A stretch of DNA of 64,000 bases from Thiomicrorhabdus sp965602805 (GCA_965602805.1 CBFCZK010000013.1:10832-74831), one strand, 5' to 3'. Shown: positions 16,979-26,340, numbered from the stretch's first letter. Program-made: numbers and translations. The notes: a model not told the origin generated them from the letters alone.

Positions 16979-17434
16979 TTAACAGACGTTAGATGCTTCC
17001 TGAAACCCTGGGTTCCAAGGATGATCTAAACGAATTAAGCCATTATCGACAGGTGGGACTGAAATATCGTTGCTACACTGTTTCCATGCGTTAAATCCAC
17101 CAGCTAAGTTCACGACATTGGTATAGCCCATTTTAATCATTGTATCGACCGCTAAAGCACCGCGCCCTCCGGACAGACAGAACACCACCCATCCTTGATC
17201 CAAATCAGAAAACTCACCTTTATGACCTTCATAACAAGCGTCGCACATCGGCTCTAACATGCCACGTGGAACATGCATAGACATTGGAATCGTTCCCTCT
17301 AAATATTCAGCAGGTTCACGCACATCTAATGGCTTGAAGCCGCCGCATTTAAATAAATCTTGAGCTTCTTTTGTGCTGACTTCTTTAATATTGGCTTTGG
17401 CTTCCGCCACAATATCTTTTAAACGCATTGGCAT
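16979..17434 (-). CDS. Rhodanese-domain sulfurtransferase
   Basis: A 151-residue single-domain rhodanese. The substrate-binding segment FKPLDVREPAEYLEGTIPMSMHVPRG and the catalytic loop with nucleophilic Cys in VVFCLSGGRGALA (near residue 86) are intact, so sulfane-sulfur transfer is expected. A CDAC pair at about 63-66 and a third pair of Cys near the C-terminus are additional. No signal peptide is visible, so it is cytoplasmic. In a sulfur oxidiser such proteins may move persulfide sulfur toward oxidation or thiolation pathways; the specific partner is not evident from the neighbours. The 3' end abuts a 23-bp hairpin terminator. Confidence 0.9.
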   Translation of the reverse strand: MPMRLKDIVAEAKANIKEVSTKEAQDLFKCGGFKPLDVREPAEYLEGTIPMSMHVPRGMLEPMCDACYEGHKGEFSDLDQGWVVFCLSGGRGALAVDTMIKMGYTNVVNLAGGFNAWKQCSNDISVPPVDNGLIRLDHPWNPGFQEASNVC

Positions 17435-17566
17435 AACAAACCTCTTTATTTTCCTTATGAAACATGTGGTTACACACCCAATACAGCATAACTAAGAAAA
17501 AGATAAAGTGTCATTTTTGTGAAATAGATGCTTTCTTTATTATGTGAGACCTCTGCACGGGTCGAT

Positions 17567-18358
17567 TCAGGGTTTTTTAAGTGCACCCAAATTAAGCCTT
17601 TGGCGATGATCAAACAATCGGCGGCTAGCAAGCTCTACCGCGATTAAAGTGCCTAAGCCTGTTGATGTCGCAATCAATAGCATAATCATAATTTGATACT
17701 TGACCGCTTCTGCAGGGTCGGCACCGGCTAAAATTTGCCCCGTCATCATCCCTGGCAAGGAAATAATTCCAGCCGCAACTAACATATTAATCACCGGAAT
17801 CATCGCTGCATGTAGACTTTGTTCTTTGATAAATTGCATGGACTGTTTGGCAGTTTTACCTAAGGCAAGTTGCGCTTCTATTTTAGCTTTAAGCTGTACC
17901 GCACTGCGGGTTAAGGTATCTAACCCCAAGCCAATCGCCGTCATACTATTGCCTAATAACATGCCAAGCAAAGGGATAAGATATTGTGGTTGGTACCAAG
18001 GATCTGGTTGAATGACAAATACCAACACGCCCACCAATAACATTAACGAGGTAAACGATAAGGAGAGTAAACCAATCCACAATCCACGTGATTTTTTGAA
18101 GCGATACTGCTGTCTTTTGGAGATTTCGTAACCAGCGGCACAGAGCATTACCAGGCCAATTAGGACAATCCACAGCACATTCTCGGTATAGAAAACCCAG
18201 CTCAACCAGATTCCCATAAACAATAATTGAGCAACCATTCTCAGAGTCGCCCACCACAACTGTTTGACCTGGCTAAAGCCGTTCAACCACAGCACACCGC
18301 CGAGTAGAAAGACTAATATAGACAGGGTCAATAGATCCCAATAACTGATTAAAATCAT
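17567..18358 (-). CDS. fetB: FetB-type ABC permease (UPF0014 family)
   Basis: A 263-residue integral membrane protein with about seven hydrophobic segments and no signal peptide. The family signature region (LIPLLGMLLGNSMTAIGLGLDTLTRS, then AMIPVINMLVAAGIISLPGMMTGQILAGADPAEAVKYQIMIM) is the most conserved part of FetB/YbbM. In E. coli FetAB exports iron and protects against peroxide stress. It lies 91 bases downstream of its ATPase on the same strand. An exact CCAGGCCTGG copy sits in that gap at 18407. The substrate (iron or another metal) is assigned by family. Confidence 0.88.
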   Translation of the reverse strand: MILISYWDLLTLSILVFLLGGVLWLNGFSQVKQLWWATLRMVAQLLFMGIWLSWVFYTENVLWIVLIGLVMLCAAGYEISKRQQYRFKKSRGLWIGLLSLSFTSLMLLVGVLVFVIQPDPWYQPQYLIPLLGMLLGNSMTAIGLGLDTLTRSAVQLKAKIEAQLALGKTAKQSMQFIKEQSLHAAMIPVINMLVAAGIISLPGMMTGQILAGADPAEAVKYQIMIMLLIATSTGLGTLIAVELASRRLFDHRQRLNLGALKKP

Positions 18359-18406
18359 AATATTTGGTTACTTTTTAATATAAAAAAGAGTATTTATTTA
18401 AAATCA

Positions 18407-18416
18407 CCAGGCCTGG
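18407..18416. repeat. CCAGGCCTGG iterated palindrome
   Basis: Exact copy between fetA and fetB, inside the putative operon, with the flanks CA and TT. Confidence 0.9.
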
Positions 18417-18449
18417 TTATCAGGCATTAATGATCAGGTTTTATTAAGC

Positions 18450-19097
18450 TTACTTCAATATGACCTGCCGATCTATTGGCGTCATTCTTTGAGCCTGAGC
18501 GACATCATGGCTAATCCACAGAATAGCACGCTGTGATTCAATTTCTTGTGCATTTTCATGTAAATAGCGCTGTAAAAAAGCTTCCACTTTCAACGTGCTT
18601 GCAGGATCTAGATTGGCGGTAATCTCATCCAATAACAGTACCTTGGGTTTAAACGCCAAACCCCTTAATAAAGCCAAACGTTGTTTTTCGCCACTGGAAC
18701 AACTGTCTGGGTTTTTCTGTAATATGCTTGTCTCTAATCCCAACGCCTGTAGCTGTTGAGAAGTTGGGGCTTCGGTAAAGTGGCCTGCGATCGACTCTAA
18801 CCACCAAGCGGTTTCGGCGGCAAAATACATCACCTGGCTCCGCCAGAATTCCGGACAGATGGCATTTTGCGCGGTGCCATTTAACCAGGCCTGGCCAGTA
18901 TGTGGAATCAGATCGGCAATGGCTTTTAATAACTGTGATTTGCCCGTTCCGGAGACGCCAGACAACATCCACACCTGCCCCGCCAGTATCGTTAAATCCT
19001 GTGGGTTCAACATGCCTTGCGCTTCAATGCCTTGAAGTTGTAACAAAGGGGTTATTTCACCACTGGCATCAGATGAAAGTTGTTTACGGTTCTGCAT
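18450..19097 (-). CDS. fetA: FetA-type ABC transporter ATPase
   Basis: A 215-residue ATP-binding subunit with Walker A GVSGTGKS near residue 47, signature SSGEKQRLALLRGL near 132, Walker B VLLLDEITANLD and switch His in WISHD. It is shorter than most ABC ATPases, as expected for FetA/YbbL. It pairs with the UPF0014 permease downstream. The start lies four bases after the uvrD stop, so the order uvrD-fetA-fetB suggests co-transcription. The codons for GQAW in TGQAWLNG are an exact in-frame copy of the iterated palindrome (18885-18894). Confidence 0.88.
   Translation of the reverse strand: MQNRKQLSSDASGEITPLLQLQGIEAQGMLNPQDLTILAGQVWMLSGVSGTGKSQLLKAIADLIPHTGQAWLNGTAQNAICPEFWRSQVMYFAAETAWWLESIAGHFTEAPTSQQLQALGLETSILQKNPDSCSSGEKQRLALLRGLAFKPKVLLLDEITANLDPASTLKVEAFLQRYLHENAQEIESQRAILWISHDVAQAQRMTPIDRQVILK
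18885..18894. repeat. CCAGGCCTGG iterated palindrome inside fetA
   Basis: Exact copy within the fetA coding sequence. In the minus-strand frame it contributes the residues Q-A-W just after the Walker A helix. Confidence 0.9.
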
Positions 19098-19101
19098 GAG
19101 T

Positions 19102-21378
19102 TTATTTCTTTTCTAGATTCGCATAGGCGGTCACCAACCATTTAGAGCCGGCATTTTTAAAGTTCACATTGATACGTGCATGATCACCACTGCCTTCAGT
19201 CCCCATTACGGTACCCTCGCCAAACTTCTGATGAAACACACGTTCACCCGCACTGAATCCAGTTTCATTTTCCGCCGCCAATGCGGCCTTTAAGCTGGCG
19301 TTCATGCCGCTGTCATAACCGCCGCCAGTGGTGGGCCTAACCGTTCCAGAAAGACGTACAAAATCAACACACTCCTCCGGAATCTCTTTAATAAAACGTG
19401 AAGGCATTGGATAAACTTCAGTGCCATGGACTCGGCGATGATTGGCAAACGTAATCATTAACTGTTTTTCGGCACGCGTCACACCGACATACGCCAAGCG
19501 GCGCTCTTCTTCTAAACTGGCCGGATCATCATGTGAGCGTTGCGATGGAAACAAGCCCTCTTCGACACCAATCATAAACACCAATGGAAACTCCAGCCCT
19601 TTGGCGGCATGAATGGTCATTAATTGCACCGCTGACTCCCACTCATCTGCTTGCTGTTCACCGGCTTCTAATGCCGCTTGTGCCAAGAAGTCTGCTAATG
19701 GATTATCGTATTGTGGATTGAGTAACAGCGTGCCATCTTGCTGTGCGACGGAATCAAGCCCGTCGGCAATCACCTGGCTCTCGGTCGGCAAGCCTTCTGC
19801 CGTAGTTTGTGCAGCCGCTTGTTTAAACTGGCCTGCGGCATTGATCAATTCGTCAATATTTTCTAGGCGGCCTTTGCCTTGCTCTGAACTGTCTTTTTCA
19901 AAATGCGCTTGCAGACCTGAGCGCGAGACGACCTTTAACATCTGATCTTCTAACGACAAACCTTGCGTGGCTTCGGTCATACTTTCAATCAAAGACAAAA
20001 AGCCGGCAATCGAGGTTTTAGCGCGTGCCGTTAAGCCTTGCTCAACCAACTGTTCGGCGGCTTGCCACAGCGACACTTGATTATGTTTGGCGACTTCACG
20101 AATGCTATCGGCGGTTTTTTGACCGATACCGCGTGGTGGATGGTTGTAGGCGCGTTCAAAAGCGGCATCATCATCACGATTAACCAATAGACGCAGATAA
20201 CTCAATATATCTTTGATTTCAGCACGATCATAAAAGCGTAAACCGCCATAAACGCGATAGGGAATTTGCGCCTGCATTAACGCCTGCTCCATGACACGCG
20301 ACTGGGCATTGGAGCGATATAAAACCGCCGCTTCATTACGAGAACCGCCCTGTTCACACCACGCCTCAATCTGACCACAGACATAACGCGCTTCATCATA
20401 TTCATTAAAGGCTTCATAGACTTTAATCAACTCGCCATCTTCACCATCAGACCACAGCTGTTTACCCATTCTGGTGGTGTTATTGGCAATCAAGGCATTA
20501 GCGGCTTTTAGAATGGTACCAGTGGAACGATAGTTTTGTTCAAGGCGAACCATTTTGACATTGGCAAAATCTTCTTCAAACTGGCGGATGTTTTCGACCT
20601 TCGCACCACGCCAACCATAAATAGATTGGTCATCATCGCCGACCACAAATAACTTACCCGAACCACCGGCGAGAACGCGTAACCAGGCATACTGCAAGCT
20701 ATTGGTATCTTGAAACTCATCCACCAATATATGTTTATAACGCGCTTGATAATGCGCCAATACCTGCGGATTTTTCAGCCACAGCTCATGCGCTCTTAAT
20801 AATAACTCGGCAAAATCCACCAGGCCTGATCGCTGACACTGCTCTTCATAAGCCTTATAAACCTGTACCATCTTGCCAACGAAAGGGTTGTGATCAATGT
20901 CAATATGATGCGGACGGCGACCTTCCTCTTTCTCGCCATTAATAAAGGCTTGAATTTGTTTATGTGGCCACTGATTCTCATCCAACTCCATGGCTTTTAA
21001 CAGACGTTTAATAACGCGCTTCTGGTCATCTGAATCTAAAATTTGAAAACTTTGTGGCAAACCCACTTCTTGATGATGCTGACGCAGTAGGCGATAAGCG
21101 ATGCCGTGGAATGTCCCCATGGTCAAGCCTCCAGCCTGCTGGCCGATCAACGACTCTATACGCCCACGCATCTCACTTGAGGCCTTATTCGTAAAGGTAA
21201 CAGCCAGTACATTATAAGGTGAGAAGCCCATGACCTGAGTTAGCCAGGCGATACGATGCACCAGAACGCGGGTTTTACCACTGCCTGCCCCGGCTAAAAT
21301 CAGAGCATGCGTATCCTCGGCGGTAATCGCCTCACGCTGTGCATCGTTTAAATCATTTAATATATAAGAGATATCCAT
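19102..21378 (-). CDS. uvrD: DNA helicase II UvrD
   Basis: A 758-residue superfamily 1A 3'-5' helicase used in mismatch repair and nucleotide excision repair. Motif I LILAGAGSGKTRVL (near residue 29), Ia AVTFTNKA, II ILVDEFQDTN, III VVGDDDQSIYGWRGA, IV QNYRS, V TIHAAKGLEFPLVF and VI RRLAYVGVTRA are all present. The C-terminal extension ends with the Tudor-like segment ERVFHQKFGEGTVMGTEGSGDHARINVNF that binds RNA polymerase in UvrD/PcrA. Length is near the E. coli 720 residues. It is first in an apparent run with fetA and fetB. Confidence 0.97.
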   Translation of the reverse strand: MDISYILNDLNDAQREAITAEDTHALILAGAGSGKTRVLVHRIAWLTQVMGFSPYNVLAVTFTNKASSEMRGRIESLIGQQAGGLTMGTFHGIAYRLLRQHHQEVGLPQSFQILDSDDQKRVIKRLLKAMELDENQWPHKQIQAFINGEKEEGRRPHHIDIDHNPFVGKMVQVYKAYEEQCQRSGLVDFAELLLRAHELWLKNPQVLAHYQARYKHILVDEFQDTNSLQYAWLRVLAGGSGKLFVVGDDDQSIYGWRGAKVENIRQFEEDFANVKMVRLEQNYRSTGTILKAANALIANNTTRMGKQLWSDGEDGELIKVYEAFNEYDEARYVCGQIEAWCEQGGSRNEAAVLYRSNAQSRVMEQALMQAQIPYRVYGGLRFYDRAEIKDILSYLRLLVNRDDDAAFERAYNHPPRGIGQKTADSIREVAKHNQVSLWQAAEQLVEQGLTARAKTSIAGFLSLIESMTEATQGLSLEDQMLKVVSRSGLQAHFEKDSSEQGKGRLENIDELINAAGQFKQAAAQTTAEGLPTESQVIADGLDSVAQQDGTLLLNPQYDNPLADFLAQAALEAGEQQADEWESAVQLMTIHAAKGLEFPLVFMIGVEEGLFPSQRSHDDPASLEEERRLAYVGVTRAEKQLMITFANHRRVHGTEVYPMPSRFIKEIPEECVDFVRLSGTVRPTTGGGYDSGMNASLKAALAAENETGFSAGERVFHQKFGEGTVMGTEGSGDHARINVNFKNAGSKWLVTAYANLEKK

Positions 21379-21853
21379 GGGGTTTCCAAAACAGTTGAAG
21401 AGGGTCAGATACGATTATGAGCAAGAATAAGGCTCCACTAATCTAATAATCGATGACCTGCAGATTTTATCGCAATTTAAGGCCACTCACGTGACCTTCT
21501 CAAATGGATTAAGCTATCCAGATACGTTTCAGCTCTTATTTACTCAATTTTTTTGAGAAAGTAAGTGTTCTGGGTCGCTTCCACACCCCTACAAGCAAAC
21601 GATGGATGCTTTTTACGCAAAAATCCTTGCATTAATCAGTTTACCCATGCAATAATAGCAGATATTCAAAATTCATTGATTCAATTGGATGACTTCAACC
21701 TAAAAGATTGCCAGTCTATTCACATCAAAAAATATCCCTAAACGAATCCAAACCGAACGCTTTTCACGCTTGAAATAAATCGTGCAAATTAAGTATGGGT
21801 GCATTCTTTAGAAGTATAAACAAACAGAAACACAGAAAATCTCAGGAGAAATC
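21379..21853. other. 475-base intergenic region between divergent uvrD and trxA
   Basis: No protein frame or RNA gene was recognised here. It must hold the divergent promoters of uvrD and trxA. A TTGCAT / CAATAA pair with a 17-base spacer around 21627-21655 is a possible promoter for trxA, but its -10 match is poor. No iterated palindrome is present. Confidence 0.5.
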
Positions 21854-22168
21854 ATGATTTCAACAAGCGACGCTAATTTCGAAACAGAAGTATTACAATC
21901 AGATATCCCAGTCCTAGTCGACTTTTGGGCTGAGTGGTGTGGACCTTGTAAAATGATTGCCCCAATCTTAGACGATGCGGCGACAGAGTATGAAGGTAAA
22001 GTAAAAATTGCCAAATTAAACATTGATGAAAATCCAGCAACTCCGCCTAAATATGGTGTGCGTGGTATTCCTACATTAATGTTATTCAAAAATGGTGAAG
22101 TTGATGCAACCCACGTAGGTGCACTTTCTAAATCACAATTGAACGCATTTTTAGACGGCAACTTATAA
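21854..22168 (+). CDS. trxA: Thioredoxin 1
   Basis: A 104-residue classical thioredoxin, the general cytoplasmic disulfide reductase that serves ribonucleotide reductase, PAPS reductase and peroxidases. The active site DFWAEWCGPCKMIAPILD (Cys 33 and 36) is canonical, with the cis-Pro loop RGIPTLMLFKNGE. A strong Shine-Dalgarno (CAGGAG) precedes the ATG. A hairpin and rho follow on the same strand; trxA-rho is the common gammaproteobacterial order. Confidence 0.97.
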   Translation: MISTSDANFETEVLQSDIPVLVDFWAEWCGPCKMIAPILDDAATEYEGKVKIAKLNIDENPATPPKYGVRGIPTLMLFKNGEVDATHVGALSKSQLNAFLDGNL

Positions 22169-22178
22169 GCCGCTCTCC

Positions 22179-22201
22179 CCAGTGCATTCTTGATGCACTG
22201 G
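22179..22201 (+). promoter_or_regulatory. Perfect 9-bp hairpin between trxA and rho
   Basis: Perfect arms CCAGTGCAT / ATGCACTGG flank a five-base loop, starting 11 bases after the trxA stop. No T run follows, so it is not a standard intrinsic terminator. It could protect trxA mRNA or serve as an attenuation element in the rho leader. Confidence 0.55.
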
Positions 22202-22323
22202 AGGAATGAATAACCATCCTTTCGAAATTCTTACGAATCTAAGACTTTTTAGACAAGCTCTTTAAACGAGTTTGACCCTAAACCAAAGACCCTTAATCCA
22301 ATCCTACAGATACCCAAAAAACT

Positions 22324-23580
22324 ATGCATTTATTAGACTTAAAAAAACAATCAGCCGCTTCTCTACTCGATTTAGCAGCAACCATGGGGCTGGATCACCT
22401 AGCTCGCTTACGTAAACAAGATATTATTTTTGCAATCTTAAAAGCGCACTCGAAAAAGGGTGAGGATATCTTTGGGGAAGGCGCGTTAGAAATCCTGCCA
22501 GATGGCTTCGGATTCTTACGTTCTGCCGATGGCTCTTATTTAGCGGGACCGGATGACTTATATGTCTCTCCTAGCCAAATCCGTCGTTTTGGATTGCGTA
22601 AAGGCGACACCATTCAAGGTAAAATCCGTCCACCGAAAGAAGGTGAACGTTATTTTGCATTGTTAAAAGTTGAAACCATCAACTATGAAGACCCTGCGGT
22701 TGCAAGTAAGAAAATTGCCTTTGAAAACTTAACGCCACTGCACCCTAATGAGCGCCTAACCATGGAAATTGGTAACGGCAGCACAGAAGACATCGCGCCG
22801 CGTATCATTGATATCGCAGCGCCGTTTGGTAAAGGTCAACGTGGATTGATTGTTGCGCCACCAAAATCTGGTAAAACCGTTATTTTGCAGCAGATGGCAC
22901 AGTCTATCGCTGAGAATTATCCTGACGCTTATTTGATTGTATTATTGATTGATGAGCGCCCGGAAGAAGTGACCGAAATGCAACGTACCGTTAAGGGTGA
23001 AGTGATTTCTTCAACCTTTGATGAGCCTGCAACCCGTCACGTACAGGTTGCTGAAATGGTCATTGAGAAAGCTAAACGTCTAGTTGAGCATAAAACGGAT
23101 GTTATCATCCTGTTAGACTCAATTACTCGTCTTGCTCGTGCTTACAACACCGTTGTGCCTTCATCAGGAAAAATCTTAACGGGTGGTGTGGATGCCAATG
23201 CATTACACCGTCCAAAGCGTTTCTTTGGTGCGGCACGTAACATCGAAGAGGGTGGTTCTTTAACCATCATCGCAACGGCACTGGTTGAAACGGGCTCTAA
23301 AATGGATGAAGTTATCTTTGAAGAATTCAAAGGTACCGGTAATATGGAACTTCATCTAGCGCGTAACATTGCAGAAAAACGTATCTTCCCTGCAATTAAC
23401 ATCACTAAGTCAGGAACTCGTAAAGAGGAATTACTGACGACACCTGATGAGCTACAGAACATTTGGGTACTGCGTCGTTTCTTACAAACGTTAAATGAAG
23501 TTGATGCGATTGAAACCTTAGTCGATCAAATGAAAGTCTCTAAGACGAATGCCGTTTTATTCGAATCAATGAAACGTTAA
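22324..23580 (+). CDS. rho: Transcription termination factor Rho
   Basis: A 418-residue hexameric RNA-dependent ATPase that terminates transcription. The N-terminal helix bundle begins MHLLDLKKQSAASLLDLAATMG. The RNA-binding cold-shock-like domain carries EGALEILPDGFGFLRS and YVSPSQIRRFGLRKGD. Walker A is PPKSGKT near residue 181, the Walker B region is VIILLDSITRLARAYN, and the Q/R loop segment is GGVDANALHRPKRFFGAARN. It is the same length as the E. coli protein (419). No clear intrinsic terminator follows. Confidence 0.98.
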   Translation: MHLLDLKKQSAASLLDLAATMGLDHLARLRKQDIIFAILKAHSKKGEDIFGEGALEILPDGFGFLRSADGSYLAGPDDLYVSPSQIRRFGLRKGDTIQGKIRPPKEGERYFALLKVETINYEDPAVASKKIAFENLTPLHPNERLTMEIGNGSTEDIAPRIIDIAAPFGKGQRGLIVAPPKSGKTVILQQMAQSIAENYPDAYLIVLLIDERPEEVTEMQRTVKGEVISSTFDEPATRHVQVAEMVIEKAKRLVEHKTDVIILLDSITRLARAYNTVVPSSGKILTGGVDANALHRPKRFFGAARNIEEGGSLTIIATALVETGSKMDEVIFEEFKGTGNMELHLARNIAEKRIFPAINITKSGTRKEELLTTPDELQNIWVLRRFLQTLNEVDAIETLVDQMKVSKTNAVLFESMKR

Positions 23581-23705
23581 AACATGATGCTTGAAGGTCT
23601 ATTTAGACTTAATCTAGGACTAGGTTAGGCCTTTAAGCATTAAATTAAACGAGAGATGACTTCAATCACCTCTTACTTTTAGAACCCCCTTAAGAATAAA
23701 AGAAC

Positions 23706-23733
23706 TTGCATTTACTATTTATATGAATATAAT
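23706..23733 (+). promoter_or_regulatory. Sigma-70-like promoter of rpmE2
   Basis: TTGCAT and a perfect TATAAT with a 16-base spacer lie about 40-70 bases before the rpmE2 start. The surrounding AT-rich sequence could also hold a Zur operator, because L31 type B genes are often zinc-regulated, but no convincing palindrome was seen. Confidence 0.5.
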
Positions 23734-23775
23734 GCTCTTCTTTTACAGAATTAACTAATTAATTGGACCGTCATT

Positions 23776-24024
23776 ATGCAAGCAGACATTCATCCAGAGT
23801 ATAAAGATGTAGTTTTCCAGGACATTCAAACTGGCGAAACTTTCATCACTCGTTCTACCATTGAAAAAACCACAGGCGAAACTATCACTCTAGACGGTAC
23901 TGACTACCCACTAGTACGTGTGGAAGTTTCTAGCGCATCTCACCCTTTCTATACTGGTAAGCAAACGCTTGTCGATACTGAAGGTCGTGTTGAGAAGTTC
24001 AAGCAGAAATACGCTCGTCGTTAA
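23776..24024 (+). CDS. rpmE2: Ribosomal protein bL31, type B (zinc-independent)
   Basis: An 82-residue type B L31 (YkgM-like) protein of the 50S subunit. It has the family start MQADIHPEYKDVVFQDIQTGETFITRSTI and the end VSSASHPFYTGKQTLVDTEGRVEKFKQKYARR. The CXXC zinc ribbon of type A L31 is absent. In species with both forms, type B replaces the zinc form when zinc is scarce. Whether a type A gene exists elsewhere is unknown. A strong terminator follows. Confidence 0.96.
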   Translation: MQADIHPEYKDVVFQDIQTGETFITRSTIEKTTGETITLDGTDYPLVRVEVSSASHPFYTGKQTLVDTEGRVEKFKQKYARR

Positions 24025-24059
24025 TAGCTTATTTAGGATTTATCCTAAATTCTCTATTC

Positions 24060-24097
24060 AAAAGCGCTACCGACATTTGTCGCTAGCGCTTTTTTTA
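24060..24097 (+). terminator. Rho-independent terminator of rpmE2
   Basis: Arms AAAAGCGCTA (24060-24069) and TAGCGCTTTT (24084-24093) enclose a further CGAC / GTCG stem and are followed by a T run. Confidence 0.9.
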
Positions 24098-24250
24098 TGC
24101 CCGTCATTTAAACTTAAAGCCGCTTAACCTCCAAACCCACCCCTCTACTCCCCATAACATATGGCTTAACAATTGCTTTTAAAACTGTAAGTTTATAACC
24201 AACACAACAAACACGTTGTATTCTTCTCAAAAGCCATTAGAATCGGAACC

Positions 24251-25063
24251 ATGTTTAAAATAACTCTCTCACTATTACTCTTAACAGCCTCAAGCTTACT
24301 CTCCTTTTCGACTTTAGCCGCCGAGGATTCTTGTGCCGCCGAAAAAATCGATGTCTGGACTAAAGCCAGCTATGCGACCAATGGTAGCAATCTAATTATT
24401 CAGGGAAAACGCGTTCGACTGGTCGGTCTTTATGCACCGCAAATTGAGCGCAAACATAAGTTCCACACCCCGGGTGAGCCACTGGCCAAAGAAGCGCAAA
24501 CCTTCCTTAATAAACTACTCGCTAACAATGATCTAGAAGTAGGCGTGGAGTATGACTCCACTAAAATAGATAAATTTGGCCGTCAATTGGTGCATCTGTT
24601 TTTAAAAGATGGCACCAATGTCCAACAAAAAATTCTAGAAAGTGGCTTTGCCGTCAGTCGAATTGAAAACGCGAATACCAAACATGCAAAATGCTACTTC
24701 GAAGCTGAACAAAAAGCGCGCCTGGGTGGTTTTCAGCTATGGGACTATCTTGCCAAGAACCCTGACTCCCACTTCCCTTTAGCTAAAAGCAGTGAGCTAA
24801 ACTCGCAAGACGAGGGATTCCGCATCATCCAAGGTAAAGTATTAAAGGTTGAGAAAAGCTCTAGCAACTACATTATCAATATGGACACGACAGGAATTCG
24901 TATTCCGAAACGTTATTGGGACCTGTTTGATTACAATGAAATCAAAAGACTCAAAGGCCAAGTCATCGAAGTACGTGGCCAAGCTTACCTTTATAAAGGC
25001 GTGATGTTTATGATAGTCGACCACCCTTTCTCAATTGATAAACTAAATCCCGTCAGAAAATAA
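24251..25063 (+). CDS. Exported staphylococcal-nuclease-like protein
   Basis: A 270-residue protein with a signal peptide (MFKITLSLLLLTASSLLSFSTLA, cleavage near AA-ED). An SNase/thermonuclease-type domain covers about 45-165: VRLVGLYAPQIERKHKFHTPGEPLAKEAQTFL, then YDSTKIDKFGRQLVHLFLKDGTNVQQKILESGFA. The conserved Arg of RLVG and of DKFGRQL are present, but the canonical D-A-P-E catalytic loop is altered (YAPQIE), so nuclease activity is uncertain. The C-terminal 90 residues (IIQGKVLKVEKSSSNYIIN, a further beta-barrel-like segment) have no assigned function. It is periplasmic or secreted. It is monocistronic, bounded by a palindromic hairpin downstream. Confidence 0.8.
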   Translation: MFKITLSLLLLTASSLLSFSTLAAEDSCAAEKIDVWTKASYATNGSNLIIQGKRVRLVGLYAPQIERKHKFHTPGEPLAKEAQTFLNKLLANNDLEVGVEYDSTKIDKFGRQLVHLFLKDGTNVQQKILESGFAVSRIENANTKHAKCYFEAEQKARLGGFQLWDYLAKNPDSHFPLAKSSELNSQDEGFRIIQGKVLKVEKSSSNYIINMDTTGIRIPKRYWDLFDYNEIKRLKGQVIEVRGQAYLYKGVMFMIVDHPFSIDKLNPVRK

Positions 25064-25122
25064 CCGACATAGAATCGTCTTAACCCCCTTCAGGTTAGCT
25101 ACAACCATTGAAACTTCCTTAA

Positions 25123-25147
25123 TAATGACCAGGCCTGGTCATTTTTA
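25123..25147 (+). terminator. Perfect palindrome plus T run after the nuclease-like gene
   Basis: A 20-base perfect palindrome centred on CCAGGCCTGG (arms AATGACCAGG / CCTGGTCATT) is followed by TTT. It can fold to a hairpin with a GGCC turn and probably terminates the upstream gene. Confidence 0.6.
25129..25138. repeat. CCAGGCCTGG iterated palindrome
   Basis: Exact copy at the centre of the terminator-like palindrome upstream of hemE. Confidence 0.9.
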
Positions 25148-25212
25148 GTTTTCGCACGCCCTACTTTCCGCTAGAATAGTCTCTTTCTTTTATTCAGATA
25201 AAGGGCCTTCCC

Positions 25213-26277
25213 ATGGCAGAGCTACAAAACGACCGTTTCTTACGTGCACTTCTTAGACAAGAAGTTGACCGCACACCTGTTTGGATGATGCGTCAAGCTG
25301 GACGTTACCTTCCAGAGTACCGTGCCACTCGCCAAGTAGCTGGCTCTTTTATGGACTTATGTCGTAATAAAGAACTTGCCTGTGAAGTGACCCTTCAGCC
25401 TTTAGAGCGTTTCCCGTTAGACGCGGCGATTTTGTTCTCTGATATTTTAACGATTCCAGATGCAATGGGTCTAGGCTTAAAATTTGAAACTGGCGAAGGC
25501 CCAGTCATTGGTAATCCAGTTCGTACGATGGCTGATGCTAAGAAATTGTTTGTGCCTGATATGGCGTCTGAGTTAGGTTACGTGATGGATGCCGTGAGCA
25601 CGATTCGTAAAGAGCTAAACGGTAGCATCCCTTTAATCGGTTTCTCTGGTAGCCCATGGACGTTAGCAACTTATATGGTTGAAGGCGGATCGAGCAAAAC
25701 TTTCTCTAAAATCAAAGCGATGATGTTTGACCAGCCAGCAACACTGCACCACATGTTGGATGTCCTAGCGGATTCGGTCATCGCTTACCTAAACGCACAG
25801 ATTCAATCTGGTGCGCAAGCGGTTCAAATCTTTGATACTTGGGGTGGCGTCTTAACACCACGTGACTATAACGAGTTCTCATTGCGTTATATGCATAAGA
25901 TTGTCGACGGTCTGATACGTGACTACGATGGCCGTAAAGTACCGGTTATCCTCTTCACTAAAGGTGGCGGACAGTGGTTAGAAGCGATGGCTGATACTGG
26001 TGCAGATGCATTAGGTTTAGATTGGACAATGAACATTGACGAAGCCCGTGCCCGCGTGGGTGACAGAGTTGCGCTACAAGGCAATATGGATCCATGTATC
26101 CTATATGCTTCTCCAGAACGTATTCGCCAAGAAGTCGCTACAATTCTAGAGCAGTATGGACACGGTACAGGCCACGTATTCAATTTAGGCCATGGTATTC
26201 ATCCAGAGATCAATCCAGAGCATGCTGGTGCCTTTATCACTGCAGTAACCGAGTTAAGTGGTCAATATCACAAGTAG
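25213..26277 (+). CDS. hemE: Uroporphyrinogen decarboxylase
   Basis: Converts uroporphyrinogen III to coproporphyrinogen III in haem biosynthesis, acting as a cytoplasmic dimer. The length of 354 residues matches E. coli HemE. The two family signatures PVWMMRQAGRYLPEYR (near residue 20) and GFSGSPWTLATYMVEGG (near 143) are exact, and the catalytic Asp in FSDILTIPDAMG is present. An AAGGGC Shine-Dalgarno precedes the ATG. A strong intrinsic terminator follows. Confidence 0.98.
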   Translation: MAELQNDRFLRALLRQEVDRTPVWMMRQAGRYLPEYRATRQVAGSFMDLCRNKELACEVTLQPLERFPLDAAILFSDILTIPDAMGLGLKFETGEGPVIGNPVRTMADAKKLFVPDMASELGYVMDAVSTIRKELNGSIPLIGFSGSPWTLATYMVEGGSSKTFSKIKAMMFDQPATLHHMLDVLADSVIAYLNAQIQSGAQAVQIFDTWGGVLTPRDYNEFSLRYMHKIVDGLIRDYDGRKVPVILFTKGGGQWLEAMADTGADALGLDWTMNIDEARARVGDRVALQGNMDPCILYASPERIRQEVATILEQYGHGTGHVFNLGHGIHPEINPEHAGAFITAVTELSGQYHK

Positions 26278-26304
26278 TATTATTGATTCTTAAAACGAAC
26301 CTAC

Positions 26305-26340
26305 AAAAAAGCCCGCAATGTTAATTGCGGGCTTTTTTGT
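26305..26340 (+). terminator. Rho-independent terminator of hemE
   Basis: Fourteen-base perfect arms AAAAAAGCCCGCAA / TTGCGGGCTTTTTT with a six-base loop. The A run on the left arm lets it act for the convergent EAL-HDOD gene too. Confidence 0.93.
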
